Under the pieces are notes generated by a model. It was not told the DNA's origin. It did not search any database and saw only the letters and a list, made by a program, of their open reading frames with translations. Source: Streptomyces asoensis (GTDB taxonomy: Bacteria > Actinomycetota > Actinomycetes > Streptomycetales > Streptomycetaceae). Taken from it: a stretch of 64,000 bases of DNA. Each line of letters opens with the position of its first letter. Positions within the stretch are counted from its first letter, which is position 1. The DNA lies in contig NZ_CP049838.1 in the NCBI RefSeq assembly GCF_013085465.1, positions 682,001 through 746,000 on the forward strand, given 5' to 3'. Below are positions 26,982-34,806 of the stretch, one piece after another. Both the position numbers and the translations under genes were made by a program.

Positions 26982-27629
26982 GTGGACGACGCGGAACGGT
27001 TACCGGGTGGGCCCGCCGCGGCGGTACGTGACCCGCGGCTCTTCGAAGAGTTCTACCGCCGCCACGTGGCCGCGGTGATGCGGTTCGTGGCCCGGCGCGT
27101 CGACGACCCGCACACCGCGGCCGACCTGACGGCCGAGATCTTCCTCGCCGTCCTGCGCTCGGCGCACTCCTACCGACCGCACCTCGGCAGCGAGACGGCC
27201 TGGTTGTTCGGCATCGCCCGCAACGTGGTGTCGTCGGAGCGCCGCCGGGTCGCCCGGGAGACCGAACGCGACCTGCGCTTCTCCGGACGGCGGCTGCTCG
27301 AGGCCGACGACATCGTCCGCATCGAGGACAGACTCGACGCGGAGAGCCCGGGGCGGCGCGCCCTGGCCGCGCTGGCGAGACTTCCCGAGGGCGAGCGGGC
27401 CGTCATGGAGTTGATCGCGGTGGACCAGCTCACGGTCACGGAGGCGGCGGCCGCACTGGGGATACGCCAGGTCACGGCCCGCGTACGACTGCACCGGGCA
27501 CGCAAGGCGCTGCGGCGGGAGGCGGAGTCCCAGGCCGCGGAGACGACTCCCCCGGCCGCCCGCACGAACTCCACGGAAGCCACGACGCCGGACGCACCGC
27601 TGCTGTACATCGCGAGGGGGGAAGCATGA
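26982..27629 (+). CDS. ECF-type RNA polymerase sigma factor
   Basis: 215 residues from the GTG at 26982, which has AAGGAG seven bases upstream. Region 2: LFEEFYRRHVAAVMRFVARRVDDPHTAADLTAEIFLAVL followed by SETAWLFGIARNVVSSERRR. Region 4: ALAALARLPEGERAVMELIAVDQLTVTEAAAALGIRQVTARVRLHRARKAL with a clear helix-turn-helix. The C-terminal 35 residues are an Ala/Thr-rich tail. This is the SigE-like ECF group common in streptomycetes. Its last codons overlap the next gene as ATGA, so the coupled membrane protein is the probable partner, perhaps a regulator. Confidence 0.9.
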   Translation: MDDAERLPGGPAAAVRDPRLFEEFYRRHVAAVMRFVARRVDDPHTAADLTAEIFLAVLRSAHSYRPHLGSETAWLFGIARNVVSSERRRVARETERDLRFSGRRLLEADDIVRIEDRLDAESPGRRALAALARLPEGERAVMELIAVDQLTVTEAAAALGIRQVTARVRLHRARKALRREAESQAAETTPPAARTNSTEATTPDAPLLYIARGEA

Positions 27630-28243
27630 GCACGAGGCCGACGTTCGAGGACCGGCTCTTGGACGAGCTCAAGGCGGAGATCGAGCTGCGCGAGACAGGA
27701 GTCCGCCGGACCGGTTCGACCGCGGTCGAACCCCGTCCCGGCGGAACGAGGGGGGCCGTGCGCCGGCTCTTCACCCCGCCCCGGATCGCCGTCGTCGCGG
27801 CGGCCTGCGCGCTGGCCTGGTTCGGCGGGGCGCTGGTGCCCGGCTCGTCTGCCTACTCGACGGCGTACGCGGTGGAGCGCCACGGAGACGGCACCGTCAC
27901 GCTCAGCGTGAAGGACCAGACGATCGATGTCGCGGCCCAGCGCGAGCTCGCGACGAGGGTGCGTCCGTGGGGCATCGAAGTGACCATCGACGTGCTGGCT
28001 CCGGGCTATGTCTGCGAGCGCAGCAGGTTCACCCCGTTCCCGGTCTGGGCCGTCGACAGGCACGGCAACCGTGTCCCCGTCATCCCGATCAAGGCCAGTT
28101 GGGACTTCACCCTGCACCGGGGCAACGTACTGACCTTCGAGAACATGGAGGGCATGTCCCGGCCGCGCGCGGTCGAGTTGTACTCCACCAAGAGCCAGGC
28201 CGAGCCCTGCGTTCCGCTGAAGGTCACCCTGCCGGACGACTGA
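27626..28243 (+). CDS. Membrane-anchored protein coupled to the ECF sigma factor
   Basis: 205 residues; its ATG overlaps the sigma factor stop (ATGA), implying translational coupling. A cytoplasmic N-terminus of about 50 residues with FEDRLLDELKAEIELRE is followed by one transmembrane helix (about 53-75). The outer domain has two cysteines (PGYVCERSRF and AEPCVPLKV). The N-terminus lacks the His-x3-Cys-x2-Cys zinc anti-sigma motif, so if it inhibits the sigma factor it does so by another structure. The arrangement cytoplasmic segment, single helix, outer sensor is that of many anti-sigma factors; the role is inferred. Confidence 0.75.
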   Translation: MSTRPTFEDRLLDELKAEIELRETGVRRTGSTAVEPRPGGTRGAVRRLFTPPRIAVVAAACALAWFGGALVPGSSAYSTAYAVERHGDGTVTLSVKDQTIDVAAQRELATRVRPWGIEVTIDVLAPGYVCERSRFTPFPVWAVDRHGNRVPVIPIKASWDFTLHRGNVLTFENMEGMSRPRAVELYSTKSQAEPCVPLKVTLPDD

Positions 28244-28294
28244 CGCCCCTCCCAGCCTGACGAGCCCCTCACCCGCACAGAATTCGGTCCACGT

Positions 28295-29587
28295 ATGCAA
28301 CCCCCGCCCTTGGTTCCTCCACGCCCGGAGAAGTCACCCTCCGTAATCGAACAGTCACTCAACCCACTCCCGCCGGCGCGGTTGGGGTGGCTCGACGCGT
28401 TGCGCGCCGTCGCGGCTCTTGCCGTGGTCCTCGACCACTCGTCGTACGCGTTCCTGCCGGAGTTCCGGCAGGAAGTGATGCCGCAGTTCAACATCGGGCG
28501 GTACGGCATCATGCTGTTCTTCCTGGTGAGCGGGTACATCGTGCCCGCGTCACTGGAGCGCCGGGGCTGCGTCCGGTCGTTCTGGATCGGACGGGTGTTC
28601 CGCATGTACCCGCTGTGGGCGGCCGCCGTCACCGCGATGCTCGCGCTCAACCTCCTGGGCGTCGCCGAGTTGCGCGCCGGCCTGGGCCGGCAGAGCCTCA
28701 CCACGGTCGCCGTCGCCCATGTCACCCTGCTCCAGGAGCTGCTGGGGACGCCCAGTCTCCTTCTCGTCCTGTGGACCCTCTCCTACGAGATGGCCTTCTA
28801 TCTGCTGGTCGTCGCGCTCTTCACGGTCCGTCTGCACCGTCGATCGGCGGCGATCGCCGTCACCCTCGCCGTGCTCGCCGCCGTGAGCGCGGCAGTGGGG
28901 GGCACGCTGCCGGTCTCCGCGCTCTCCGGCGCGGTCGGCACCGGCCCGCTGGTCGCACTCACCACGATCGCCCTGGTGCTCGCCATCTGCGGTGCGAGCT
29001 CCGCGACACCCGCGCTCCGGGTGGCCGGCGGCGTGCTGGGCGGGGTGGCGGCGCTCGTCCTGGTCGCTTTCAACGGCACGGTCGCGATGTGGGAGGGCCT
29101 GGTGATTCTCGCCGTGATGTTCCTCGGCACCGCGGTCCACCGGGCCGAGAACGGTGGGAGCGGCCGGCGCCGCATGGCCGGCACGGCCGCCGTGGTGGTC
29201 GCCTGCGCCGTGGGGGGTGCGTACTGGTACGGCGACGGCGCCCACTCCACCCGGCGCGGCTGGATCCTGGCGTTCCTGATGGCCGCGCTCACCTTCGGCG
29301 CCGGGCTGGCGGCGCGCCACCGGCGTGTACCGCGCCCGCTGACCGCACTGGGAACGATCAGCTACTCGGTCTACCTGGTGCATCCTGTGCTGCTGACGGT
29401 GACCGACGGCACGGTCGGCCGGTGGCGGTACGACGTTCCCGCGCTGGAGGCGGCGTTCGTCGCCGTGCTGCTGCCGCTGTGCGCACTGACCTACCGGTAC
29501 GTCGAGGTACCGGGTCAGGCGTGGGGCCGCAGACTGGCACGCCGCGTCCAGCCGGGATCACGCGGAGGCGGTCAGCCGATGTGGTAG
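28295..29587 (+). CDS. Membrane acyltransferase (acyltransferase 3 family)
   Basis: 430 residues with about ten to eleven transmembrane helices. The family start is clear: LGWLDALRAVAALAVVLDHSSYAFLP, in which Arg and the His in LDHSS correspond to the catalytic/conserved residues of acyltransferase 3 (OafA/NodX) proteins. It continues with GIMLFFLVSGYIVPASLERRG and WIGRVFRMYPLWAA. Late motifs LGTISYSVYLVHPVLL and YRYVEVPGQAWGRRL also fit. Such enzymes acetylate or acylate sugars on exported polymers or antibiotics. The last 16 bases overlap the end of the convergent chitosanase gene. Confidence 0.9.
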   Translation: MQPPPLVPPRPEKSPSVIEQSLNPLPPARLGWLDALRAVAALAVVLDHSSYAFLPEFRQEVMPQFNIGRYGIMLFFLVSGYIVPASLERRGCVRSFWIGRVFRMYPLWAAAVTAMLALNLLGVAELRAGLGRQSLTTVAVAHVTLLQELLGTPSLLLVLWTLSYEMAFYLLVVALFTVRLHRRSAAIAVTLAVLAAVSAAVGGTLPVSALSGAVGTGPLVALTTIALVLAICGASSATPALRVAGGVLGGVAALVLVAFNGTVAMWEGLVILAVMFLGTAVHRAENGGSGRRRMAGTAAVVVACAVGGAYWYGDGAHSTRRGWILAFLMAALTFGAGLAARHRRVPRPLTALGTISYSVYLVHPVLLTVTDGTVGRWRYDVPALEAAFVAVLLPLCALTYRYVEVPGQAWGRRLARRVQPGSRGGGQPMW

Positions 29588-30408
29588 CTGTCGCCGTACA
29601 CCTTCCAGTCCAGGGGCGGGTCGAGGTCGAGGTTGCCGTTGCGCAGGAAGACGCGCTGGGCGGTGTCGACCCGGCTGGTGTCGCTGTGCGCCTCCTCCTG
29701 CTTCATGGCCCAGACCCGGGCGTCGAGGAAGGCGTTCAGATACGTCGTCTCGTCGCCGCCCTGGGCCGGCGGCTTCGCCTTGGTCAGCGCGCGCTTGCGG
29801 ATGTTGCGGAAGCTGGTGGGGTCGGTTCCGTCGCCGTGCATGACGATGGCGTCGTAGTAGGCGAACTGACCGAGGACCCGCAGGCCGTCCGTCTTGCCCT
29901 GCCGGACGGCGGGGTTGAAGTAGACGCGGTCGCGCTCGTCGTTCTGGGCCTGCTGGAAGGCCGTGTCCTGGGCGGCCTTGCGCCAGTCCTTCGGGTAGTT
30001 CGGGTCGAGACCGGAATGCGAGTCGGTACCGTCGACCTCACGCAGGGCGGGCAGGTACTTGGCGAGGACGTTGCCGGGCTTGCGGTCGCTGTAGAGCTGT
30101 ACGAGGTCGAGCATGTCGTGGGTGCCGGAGCAGAAGCCGATGATGCCGGCGGTGTAGCCGCGTCCGTCACCGATGTCCTCGATGTACCGGTACTGGGCCT
30201 TCCAGTCGAGCGAGGAGTTCTCCGCGCTCGACACCAGCTTCATGGCGATCTCCTTCTTCGCCGGGTCGTCGAGGCTCTTCGCCGTGGGGGCCGCGGTCGC
30301 CTGCTGGGCGGCGAGGAGCGGCGCGACCGCCAGGGCGCCGGAGAGGGCGAGGAAGAGGCGGCGGGAGGTGGGGGCGGGGCCGTCGACCGGCCGGGATATG
30401 TGCACCAC
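29572..30408 (-). CDS. csnA: Secreted GH46 chitosanase
   Basis: 278 residues from the GTG at 30408 (next codon also GTG; GGAG lies five bases upstream). A Tat signal, TSRRLFLALSGALAVAPLL, ends near residue 39. The mature enzyme has the GH46 pattern: AMKLVSSAENSSLDWKAQY with acid Glu63 and YIEDIGDGRGYTAG with Asp81. The 18-residue spacing is that of Glu22/Asp40 in the Streptomyces N174 enzyme. It hydrolyses chitosan outside the cell. A perfect palindrome lies about 50 bases upstream. The frame is open to 30621, but that would bury the signal peptide. Its 3' end overlaps the acyltransferase gene. Confidence 0.92.
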   Translation of the reverse strand: MVHISRPVDGPAPTSRRLFLALSGALAVAPLLAAQQATAAPTAKSLDDPAKKEIAMKLVSSAENSSLDWKAQYRYIEDIGDGRGYTAGIIGFCSGTHDMLDLVQLYSDRKPGNVLAKYLPALREVDGTDSHSGLDPNYPKDWRKAAQDTAFQQAQNDERDRVYFNPAVRQGKTDGLRVLGQFAYYDAIVMHGDGTDPTSFRNIRKRALTKAKPPAQGGDETTYLNAFLDARVWAMKQEEAHSDTSRVDTAQRVFLRNGNLDLDPPLDWKVYGDSYHIG

Positions 30409-30457
30409 AGTGGCTCCAGGTGAGGAGTGGGGGGTGGGGTGACTACTGCACTGCGAC

Positions 30458-30478
30458 TGACAGGAAAGTTTCCTATCA
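30458..30478 (-). promoter_or_regulatory. Palindromic operator candidate of the chitosanase gene
   Basis: The core AGGAAAGTTTCCT (30462-30474) is a perfect odd palindrome. Flanking TGA...TCA extends the symmetry to 21 bases with one mismatched pair. Streptomycete chitosanase genes are known to be repressed by the ROK-family CsnR acting at a palindrome near the promoter, and this site is placed accordingly. No csnR-like gene is in the window. Confidence 0.65.
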
Positions 30479-30639
30479 GCGCTGCCCGGCAGAAGTAACC
30501 CATCGAAGCCATGTTCGTACGATCGAACGAACGGCCGCCTCACGGAGCACACACACCGTTGCCGCCCACCGAATCCGACCGCCGATCGGAGAGCGGCGGA
30601 GCCATTCCTCATCCATTTCATCCCGATAAACTCTGAATT

Positions 30640-31752
30640 GTGATCAGATCAGCACGGCTCCGGCGTCGCCACCGTTCCTCCGGCGGTCAGGGGCAGGCCG
30701 TACTGCTGTCACCGGTGTTCGTCACCGTCCTCATCGCCGCACTGGCCTTCGCCACTCCGAGAGAGGTCGCCTTCAGCCGCCTCCTGCCCGCGGCGCCCGC
30801 CCTCGCCGCCGCGGTGTGGCCCGTCCTCCCGACGGTCCTGCTGGGGGCGTTCTGCCTTCTGGTCATGATCGGCATCAGCTTCTTCCACTCCGATCTGGGA
30901 ACGCCGTACACGGCTGCCGCGATCGCCGCGGTCACCTTTGCGGCCGCATACGCGAGCCATCTCCGGCTCCAGCGCGAGGAGACGCTCTTCCAGGTCCGAC
31001 TGGTCGCCGACGCAGCCCAGAAGGTGCTGCTGCGCCCGCTGCCGCACCGCATCCAGGGCATCGAGATCGAGTCGCTGTACCGGGCGGCCCAGGAGCAGGC
31101 CCGGATCGGAGGCGACTTCTACGAGGCGGCCGACACGCCGTACGGAGTCCGCCTGCTCATCGGCGACGTACGCGGCAAGGGCCTGTCAGCGGTGGGGGCG
31201 GCCGCGGCGGTGATCAACTGCTTCAGAGAGAACGCGTACGACCAGCCTGACCTGAACGGCCTGATCCATCGCCTACAGATCACCATGACCCGCTACAGCG
31301 CCGCGATCCCCGCCGACGATCAGCAGGAGCACTTCGCCACCGCTCTGATCACCGAGATCCCCTACGGCGGCAGACACGTCAAGGTCCTCAACTGCGGGCA
31401 TCCGCCACCGGTGTTCGTACAGGGCGGTGAAATCCACGTTCTGGAGCCCACCCGGCCCTCCACACCCCTCAATCTCGCGGCGCTCCTCGGAGACCACTAC
31501 CACGTGGACACCGTCGCCTTCGTCCCCGGCGACCAGATGCTGCTCTACACCGACGGCGTAACGGAAACCCGCGATCGCAACGGCAAATTCTTCCCGTTGC
31601 CGGACTGGATGCGCCGGCACCGCGCGGCCCCGCCCCGTGAGCTGCTCAACCAGCTTCACCGGGACCTGCTCCGCTACGCCGGCGGACGGCTCGACGACGA
31701 CATCGCGGCCCTGGCCGTACGCTGCCGGCACGTCTCCGCTCCGGAGCACTAG
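30640..31752 (+). CDS. Membrane-anchored PP2C/SpoIIE-type protein phosphatase
   Basis: 370 residues from the GTG at 30640. Three to four hydrophobic helices (about 20-110) anchor the N-terminus. The phosphatase domain follows: VLLRPLPHRIQGIEIESLYRAAQEQARIGGDFYEA, IGDVRGKGLSAVGAAAAVINCFRE, NCGHPPPVFV, DQMLLYTDGVTETRDRNG and RLDDDIAALAVR, containing the metal-binding aspartates. No PAS or GAF sensor is present. Such enzymes dephosphorylate STAS anti-anti-sigma proteins and release sigma factors. It is convergent with the ECF41-type sigma gene; an RsbW-like kinase lies 4.5 kb upstream. Confidence 0.9.
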   Translation: MIRSARLRRRHRSSGGQGQAVLLSPVFVTVLIAALAFATPREVAFSRLLPAAPALAAAVWPVLPTVLLGAFCLLVMIGISFFHSDLGTPYTAAAIAAVTFAAAYASHLRLQREETLFQVRLVADAAQKVLLRPLPHRIQGIEIESLYRAAQEQARIGGDFYEAADTPYGVRLLIGDVRGKGLSAVGAAAAVINCFRENAYDQPDLNGLIHRLQITMTRYSAAIPADDQQEHFATALITEIPYGGRHVKVLNCGHPPPVFVQGGEIHVLEPTRPSTPLNLAALLGDHYHVDTVAFVPGDQMLLYTDGVTETRDRNGKFFPLPDWMRRHRAAPPRELLNQLHRDLLRYAGGRLDDDIAALAVRCRHVSAPEH

Positions 31753-31823
31753 CTGTTGCGGGCCATGGCGCCCCGGGCCCTGATTGCCTTTCGCGTCGAG
31801 CCACCGAGGGCTGGTGACCGGGC

Positions 31824-32762
31824 TCAGCCGATCCGCCAGGGACGGAGCTTCTCGGGGTTGCGCACCGCCCAGATGTGCCTGATCCGGTCGCCCGCGATCT
31901 CGAACGCGAACACGGTCGCGATGTCGCCGTCCTGCCGCGCCACCAGGCCGGGCAGCCCGTTGACCGTGCACTCCCGGAACGTCGTGCGGTCGCCCGACAC
32001 CCGGGAGATCTCGGCGTAGGCATGTGCGACCTGCTCACCGCCCACGATCCGGTGCAGATGGGTGACGGCCAGCCCGCCGCCGTCTGCGGTCGCGGTGGCG
32101 TCGGGATCGAGCAGGCCGATCAGGGCGTCGATGTCCTTCGCCTCCCACGCCGTCCTGAACTGCCTGACGATGCCGGCCTGCCCGGCACTCGGGCCCGCCG
32201 AGGTCTGCGAGTTGCGGATGCGACGACGGGCGGACGAGGCCAGTTGGCGGCACGCCGCCGGAGTGCGGCCGACGATCTCGGCGACCTCGCCGAACGGGTA
32301 GCGGAAGACGTCGTGCAGGACGAACGCGACGCGCTCGGCCGGGGTCATCGCATCGAGGACGACCAGGAAGGCCATCGTCACCGACTCGTCGAGAGTGACC
32401 CGATCGGCCGGGTCGATCCCGCCGACGCCGGAGCGCCCGGTGATCCACTCCGTGGGCTCGGGCAGCGGTTCCGGGATCCAGTCGCCCACGTACGTCTCCC
32501 GCCTGGCCCGCGCCGAGCCGAGCAGGTTCAGGCAGGTGCGGCTGGCGACCGTCACCAGCCAGGCGCCGGGCGACTCGATGGCCTGCTGCTCCCGCGCGGA
32601 CATGGCGTACCAGCGGGCGTAGGTCTCCTGCACGACGTCCTCGGCGTCGGCAAGCGATCCGAGGAGTCGATAGCCGAGATTGATCAGCCGGCGCCGCTCG
32701 CTCATGATCGCGCTGAGGCCCGGATCGCTCTGGTCGTCGCCGGGCTCGGCTCTGGTGGTCAT
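31824..32762 (-). CDS. sigJ: ECF41/SigJ-type sigma factor with fused SnoaL-like C-terminus
   Basis: 312 residues from the ATG at 32762. Region 2 (about 20-85) includes YRLLGSLADAEDVVQETYARW; region 4 (about 125-185) includes MTPAERVAFVLHDVFRYPFGEVAEIVGRTPAACRQL. The linker carries WIPEP at 95-99 and the C-terminal NTF2/SnoaL-like extension carries DGGG at 227-230. These correspond to the WLPEP and DGGGK/R hallmarks of the ECF41 group, where the fused domain controls sigma activity in place of an anti-sigma factor. It diverges from a SnoaL-LUD fusion gene, and both start regions carry the same ECF41-like promoter. The sigJ symbol reflects resemblance only. Confidence 0.9.
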   Translation of the reverse strand: MTTRAEPGDDQSDPGLSAIMSERRRLINLGYRLLGSLADAEDVVQETYARWYAMSAREQQAIESPGAWLVTVASRTCLNLLGSARARRETYVGDWIPEPLPEPTEWITGRSGVGGIDPADRVTLDESVTMAFLVVLDAMTPAERVAFVLHDVFRYPFGEVAEIVGRTPAACRQLASSARRRIRNSQTSAGPSAGQAGIVRQFRTAWEAKDIDALIGLLDPDATATADGGGLAVTHLHRIVGGEQVAHAYAEISRVSGDRTTFRECTVNGLPGLVARQDGDIATVFAFEIAGDRIRHIWAVRNPEKLRPWRIG

Positions 32763-32807
32763 GGTCCGGCGGTCTCCCTCGCTCGCTGCTGTGCCTCTAC
32801 CCGTTAC

Positions 32808-32834
32808 GACAAGACAGCGCACCGGAATGTGAGG
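32808..32834 (-). promoter_or_regulatory. Putative ECF41-type promoter of the sigma gene
   Basis: Reading the minus strand, CCTCACA (32834-32828) is followed after exactly 16 bases by TGTC (32811-32808). The published ECF41 promoter pattern is TGTCACA-N16-CGTC, so five of seven and three of four positions agree. It is 46 bases upstream of the ATG at 32762. Its -35 element lies in the left arm of the 14-bp inverted repeat at 32822-32835. Confidence 0.65.
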
Positions 32835-32845
32835 CCGACGCACCG

Positions 32846-32872
32846 CCTCACATTCCGGAGGGCCGCGTTGTC
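32846..32872 (+). promoter_or_regulatory. Putative ECF41-type promoter of the SnoaL-LUD gene
   Basis: CCTCACA (32846-32852), 16 bases, TGTC (32869-32872): identical in elements and spacing to the minus-strand promoter at 32808-32834. It is 40 bases upstream of the ATG at 32913. The two -35 regions form a perfect 14-bp inverted repeat (32822-32835 with 32845-32858, spacer nine bases). Confidence 0.7.
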
Positions 32873-32912
32873 TTACCGGTGAGGACGGCAACACGACGGA
32901 GAGGAAACTCGG

Positions 32913-34013
32913 ATGAACGACTTCCAGGCCATCGCGGACCGCGTCGAGATCGAGGCACTGCGCGGCGAGTTCACCGACGCGGTGATGATGCGTGACCGAC
33001 CCCGCCTGGCGTCGCTGTTCACGCCGGACGGCGCCCTGCGCATGCCCGACATCCCCGCCGAGCAGGTCGGCCGCGAGGAGATCCGCGCCGGGGGCGAGCG
33101 GCTTCAGAAACTGTGGGACTTCTTCGTACAGACCACACACCCCGGCACGATCCTGCTCGACGGCGACACCGCGACCGGCCGCGCCTACATCCAGGAGCTC
33201 GTGCGCACCCTCGACGGGTATCAGGGCCTGAACTACGCCGTCTACCACGACCGCTACCAGCGCACCGCGGAGGGCTGGAAGTTCGCCGAGCGGGCGTACG
33301 AGGTCAGGTACCTCGACACCTCCCCGCTGGCGGGCACGGCGCCCCACGCGGCACAGGACTCCGGGACCGACCGGGCAGACGCCATGGCCACCCCGGCTCC
33401 GGCCCGGTCCTTCACCGACCCGGCATCGTCCGAGCAGCTGGAGCGGGTGGCCGCCGCGCTCCGTGCCCATGGCTTCGCCGCCGAGATCCTCGACGACGCC
33501 GCCGCTGCGCGCGCCCGCGTCAAGGAGCTGATCCCCGAGGGCGCCGGTGTGTTCACCGGGGCCAGCGAGACCCTCCGGCTGTCCGGCATCGACGAGGACA
33601 TCAACGCCGGCGGCCGGTACGACGCCATCAGGCCGCGCGTTCTGGCCATCGACCGTGCCACCGGCGCCGACGAGATCCGAAAGCTGGTCGCCAGTCCCGA
33701 CTTCGTCGTCAACAGCGTCGCGGCGGTCACCGAGACCGGCTCGCTCGTTCTCGCCTCGGGCAGCGGCAGCCAGTTCCCCGCCAACTCGGGCGGCGCCGCC
33801 CACGCGGTCTGGATCGTCGGCGCGCAGAAGGTGGTGCCCGACCTGAGCACCGCGCTGCGCCGCGTCGAGGAGCACGCCCTCCCGCTGGAGAACGCTCGCG
33901 CCCTGGCGGTGTACGGGGTGCCCAGCGCCGTCAACCGCCTGCTCATCGTCAACGCGGAACCCCGCCCAGGGCGCTGCACCGTGCTCCTTCTCCGCGAGGC
34001 CATCGGGTACTGA
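32913..34013 (+). CDS. SnoaL-like domain fused to LUD (LutC-type) domain
   Basis: 366 residues from the ATG at 32913 (GAGAGGAAA upstream). Residues 1-135 are an NTF2/SnoaL-like domain: DRVEIEALRGEFTDAVMMRDRPRLASLFTPDGALRMPD, then YHDRYQRTAEGWKFAERAYEVRYL. After an Ala/Pro linker (about 140-170), residues 175-366 form a LUD domain: LIPEGAGVFTGASETLRLSGIDEDI, DFVVNSVAAVTETGSLVLASGSGSQFPANSGGAAHAVWIVGAQKVVPDL. LUD domains occur in lactate-utilisation LutC/LutB proteins. I do not know this fusion as a characterised enzyme. ECF41 genes normally neighbour carboxymuconolactone decarboxylase, oxidoreductase or epimerase genes, so this partner is atypical. Confidence 0.85.
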   Translation: MNDFQAIADRVEIEALRGEFTDAVMMRDRPRLASLFTPDGALRMPDIPAEQVGREEIRAGGERLQKLWDFFVQTTHPGTILLDGDTATGRAYIQELVRTLDGYQGLNYAVYHDRYQRTAEGWKFAERAYEVRYLDTSPLAGTAPHAAQDSGTDRADAMATPAPARSFTDPASSEQLERVAAALRAHGFAAEILDDAAAARARVKELIPEGAGVFTGASETLRLSGIDEDINAGGRYDAIRPRVLAIDRATGADEIRKLVASPDFVVNSVAAVTETGSLVLASGSGSQFPANSGGAAHAVWIVGAQKVVPDLSTALRRVEEHALPLENARALAVYGVPSAVNRLLIVNAEPRPGRCTVLLLREAIGY

Positions 34014-34014
34014 C

Positions 34015-34030
34015 CAGGCCCAGGGGCCTG
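34015..34030 (+). terminator. Short hairpin after the SnoaL-LUD gene
   Basis: CAGGCCC (34015-34021) and GGGCCTG (34024-34030) form a seven-base stem immediately after the stop codon, with a two-base AG loop. Weak on length and loop, but well placed. Confidence 0.35.
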
Positions 34031-34120
34031 TCGGGTGGGAAGGCAGGCTGCCCAAGTGGTCCTTCCGACGGTCAATGAGGTACGCGCGCCGCACGAGCGG
34101 TACGCGCCGTCGTACGAGGC

Positions 34121-34231
34121 GTGGAGAAGTTCGGCGCGGACAAGGTCCACGCCTTCGGCCTGCTGCGTGCCCGGTTCGGCGCACCCGACCTGACCTCGGC
34201 CAGGGCGCGCTACGGGCACGCGCAGGCCTGA
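34121..34231 (+). pseudogene. Short orphan frame, possible gene remnant
   Basis: A 36-codon frame (GTG at 34121, TGA at 34229) reads EKFGADKVHAFGLLRARFGAP and on to a tail ending YGHAQA, looking like the helical end of a longer protein. No upstream frame continues it without stops, and no ribosome binding site is visible. It could be the eroded 3' end of a lost gene, or chance. Confidence 0.2.
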
Positions 34232-34272
34232 GGCCGCCGGCGTCGCTCAACTCGCACGGGAACGGCCCAGGG

Positions 34273-34611
34273 CTAGAGCAGTTGGAGCACCTGAGCGGCC
34301 AGGAACCCGAGCAGGCCGACGTGGAAGAGGACCAGACAGATCCACTGCGGCACGGACATGCGCCAGGACGCCGCCTTGAGGATCTCCCACTCGCTGACCG
34401 CGAAGGCGGCCAGCACCAGGGCGAGCACCTCCCAGACCACGTGCCACCAGCCCGAAGGGGTCGCCCCCGTGGTGGCGTCCATGGCGGCCGGGATGCGCGC
34501 GACGCGCCCCAGCACGACAAGGCCGATCAGCAGCTTGTGCCAGCCATGACGGACCGTCGGCGTGGCGGTCATCACCCGAGGGGCGGGTGCGGATCCTGTA
34601 GGCATTCGCAC
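34273..34611 (-). CDS. Small three-helix membrane protein
   Basis: 112 residues from a GTG at 34611, or 99 from the ATG at 34572; neither has a strong ribosome binding site. Hydrophobic segments at about 27-40, 58-76 and 88-110 are interrupted by short polar loops (ATTGATPSGWWHVVWEV; WEILKAASWRMSVPQW). Trp-rich helix ends suggest membrane interfaces. I recognise no family. It is a single gene, divergent from the alpha-amylase gene. Confidence 0.5.
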   Translation of the reverse strand: MRMPTGSAPAPRVMTATPTVRHGWHKLLIGLVVLGRVARIPAAMDATTGATPSGWWHVVWEVLALVLAAFAVSEWEILKAASWRMSVPQWICLVLFHVGLLGFLAAQVLQLL

Positions 34612-34719
34612 ATTTGATCACCCTCCCGAGATGGAAGCCATCGTTCCGCTCGCCCGGCCCAGGTGACCGCCCCCTCCCCCGCTTCGCGGGATCCCTTTAC
34701 GCGGGTGTCATGCCCCTGT

Positions 34720-34752
34720 AACTTCCGTCCGCAAGTCCTTTCAGGAAGTTGC
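34720..34752 (+). promoter_or_regulatory. Candidate operator upstream of the alpha-amylase gene
   Basis: AACTTCC (34720-34726) and GGAAGTT (34744-34750) are exact inverted copies. Overlapping them, GCAAGTCC...AGGAAGTTGC (34731-34752) is an imperfect palindrome. Streptomycete amylase promoters are controlled by the LacI-family MalR/Reg1 at GCAAG/CTTGC-type repeats, and this site resembles them loosely. Confidence 0.35.
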
Positions 34753-34806
34753 CGGTTGCTCTTTCATGGCGACTCCCTCCATCCGCTGCCCGTACCGGGA
34801 GAGGCC

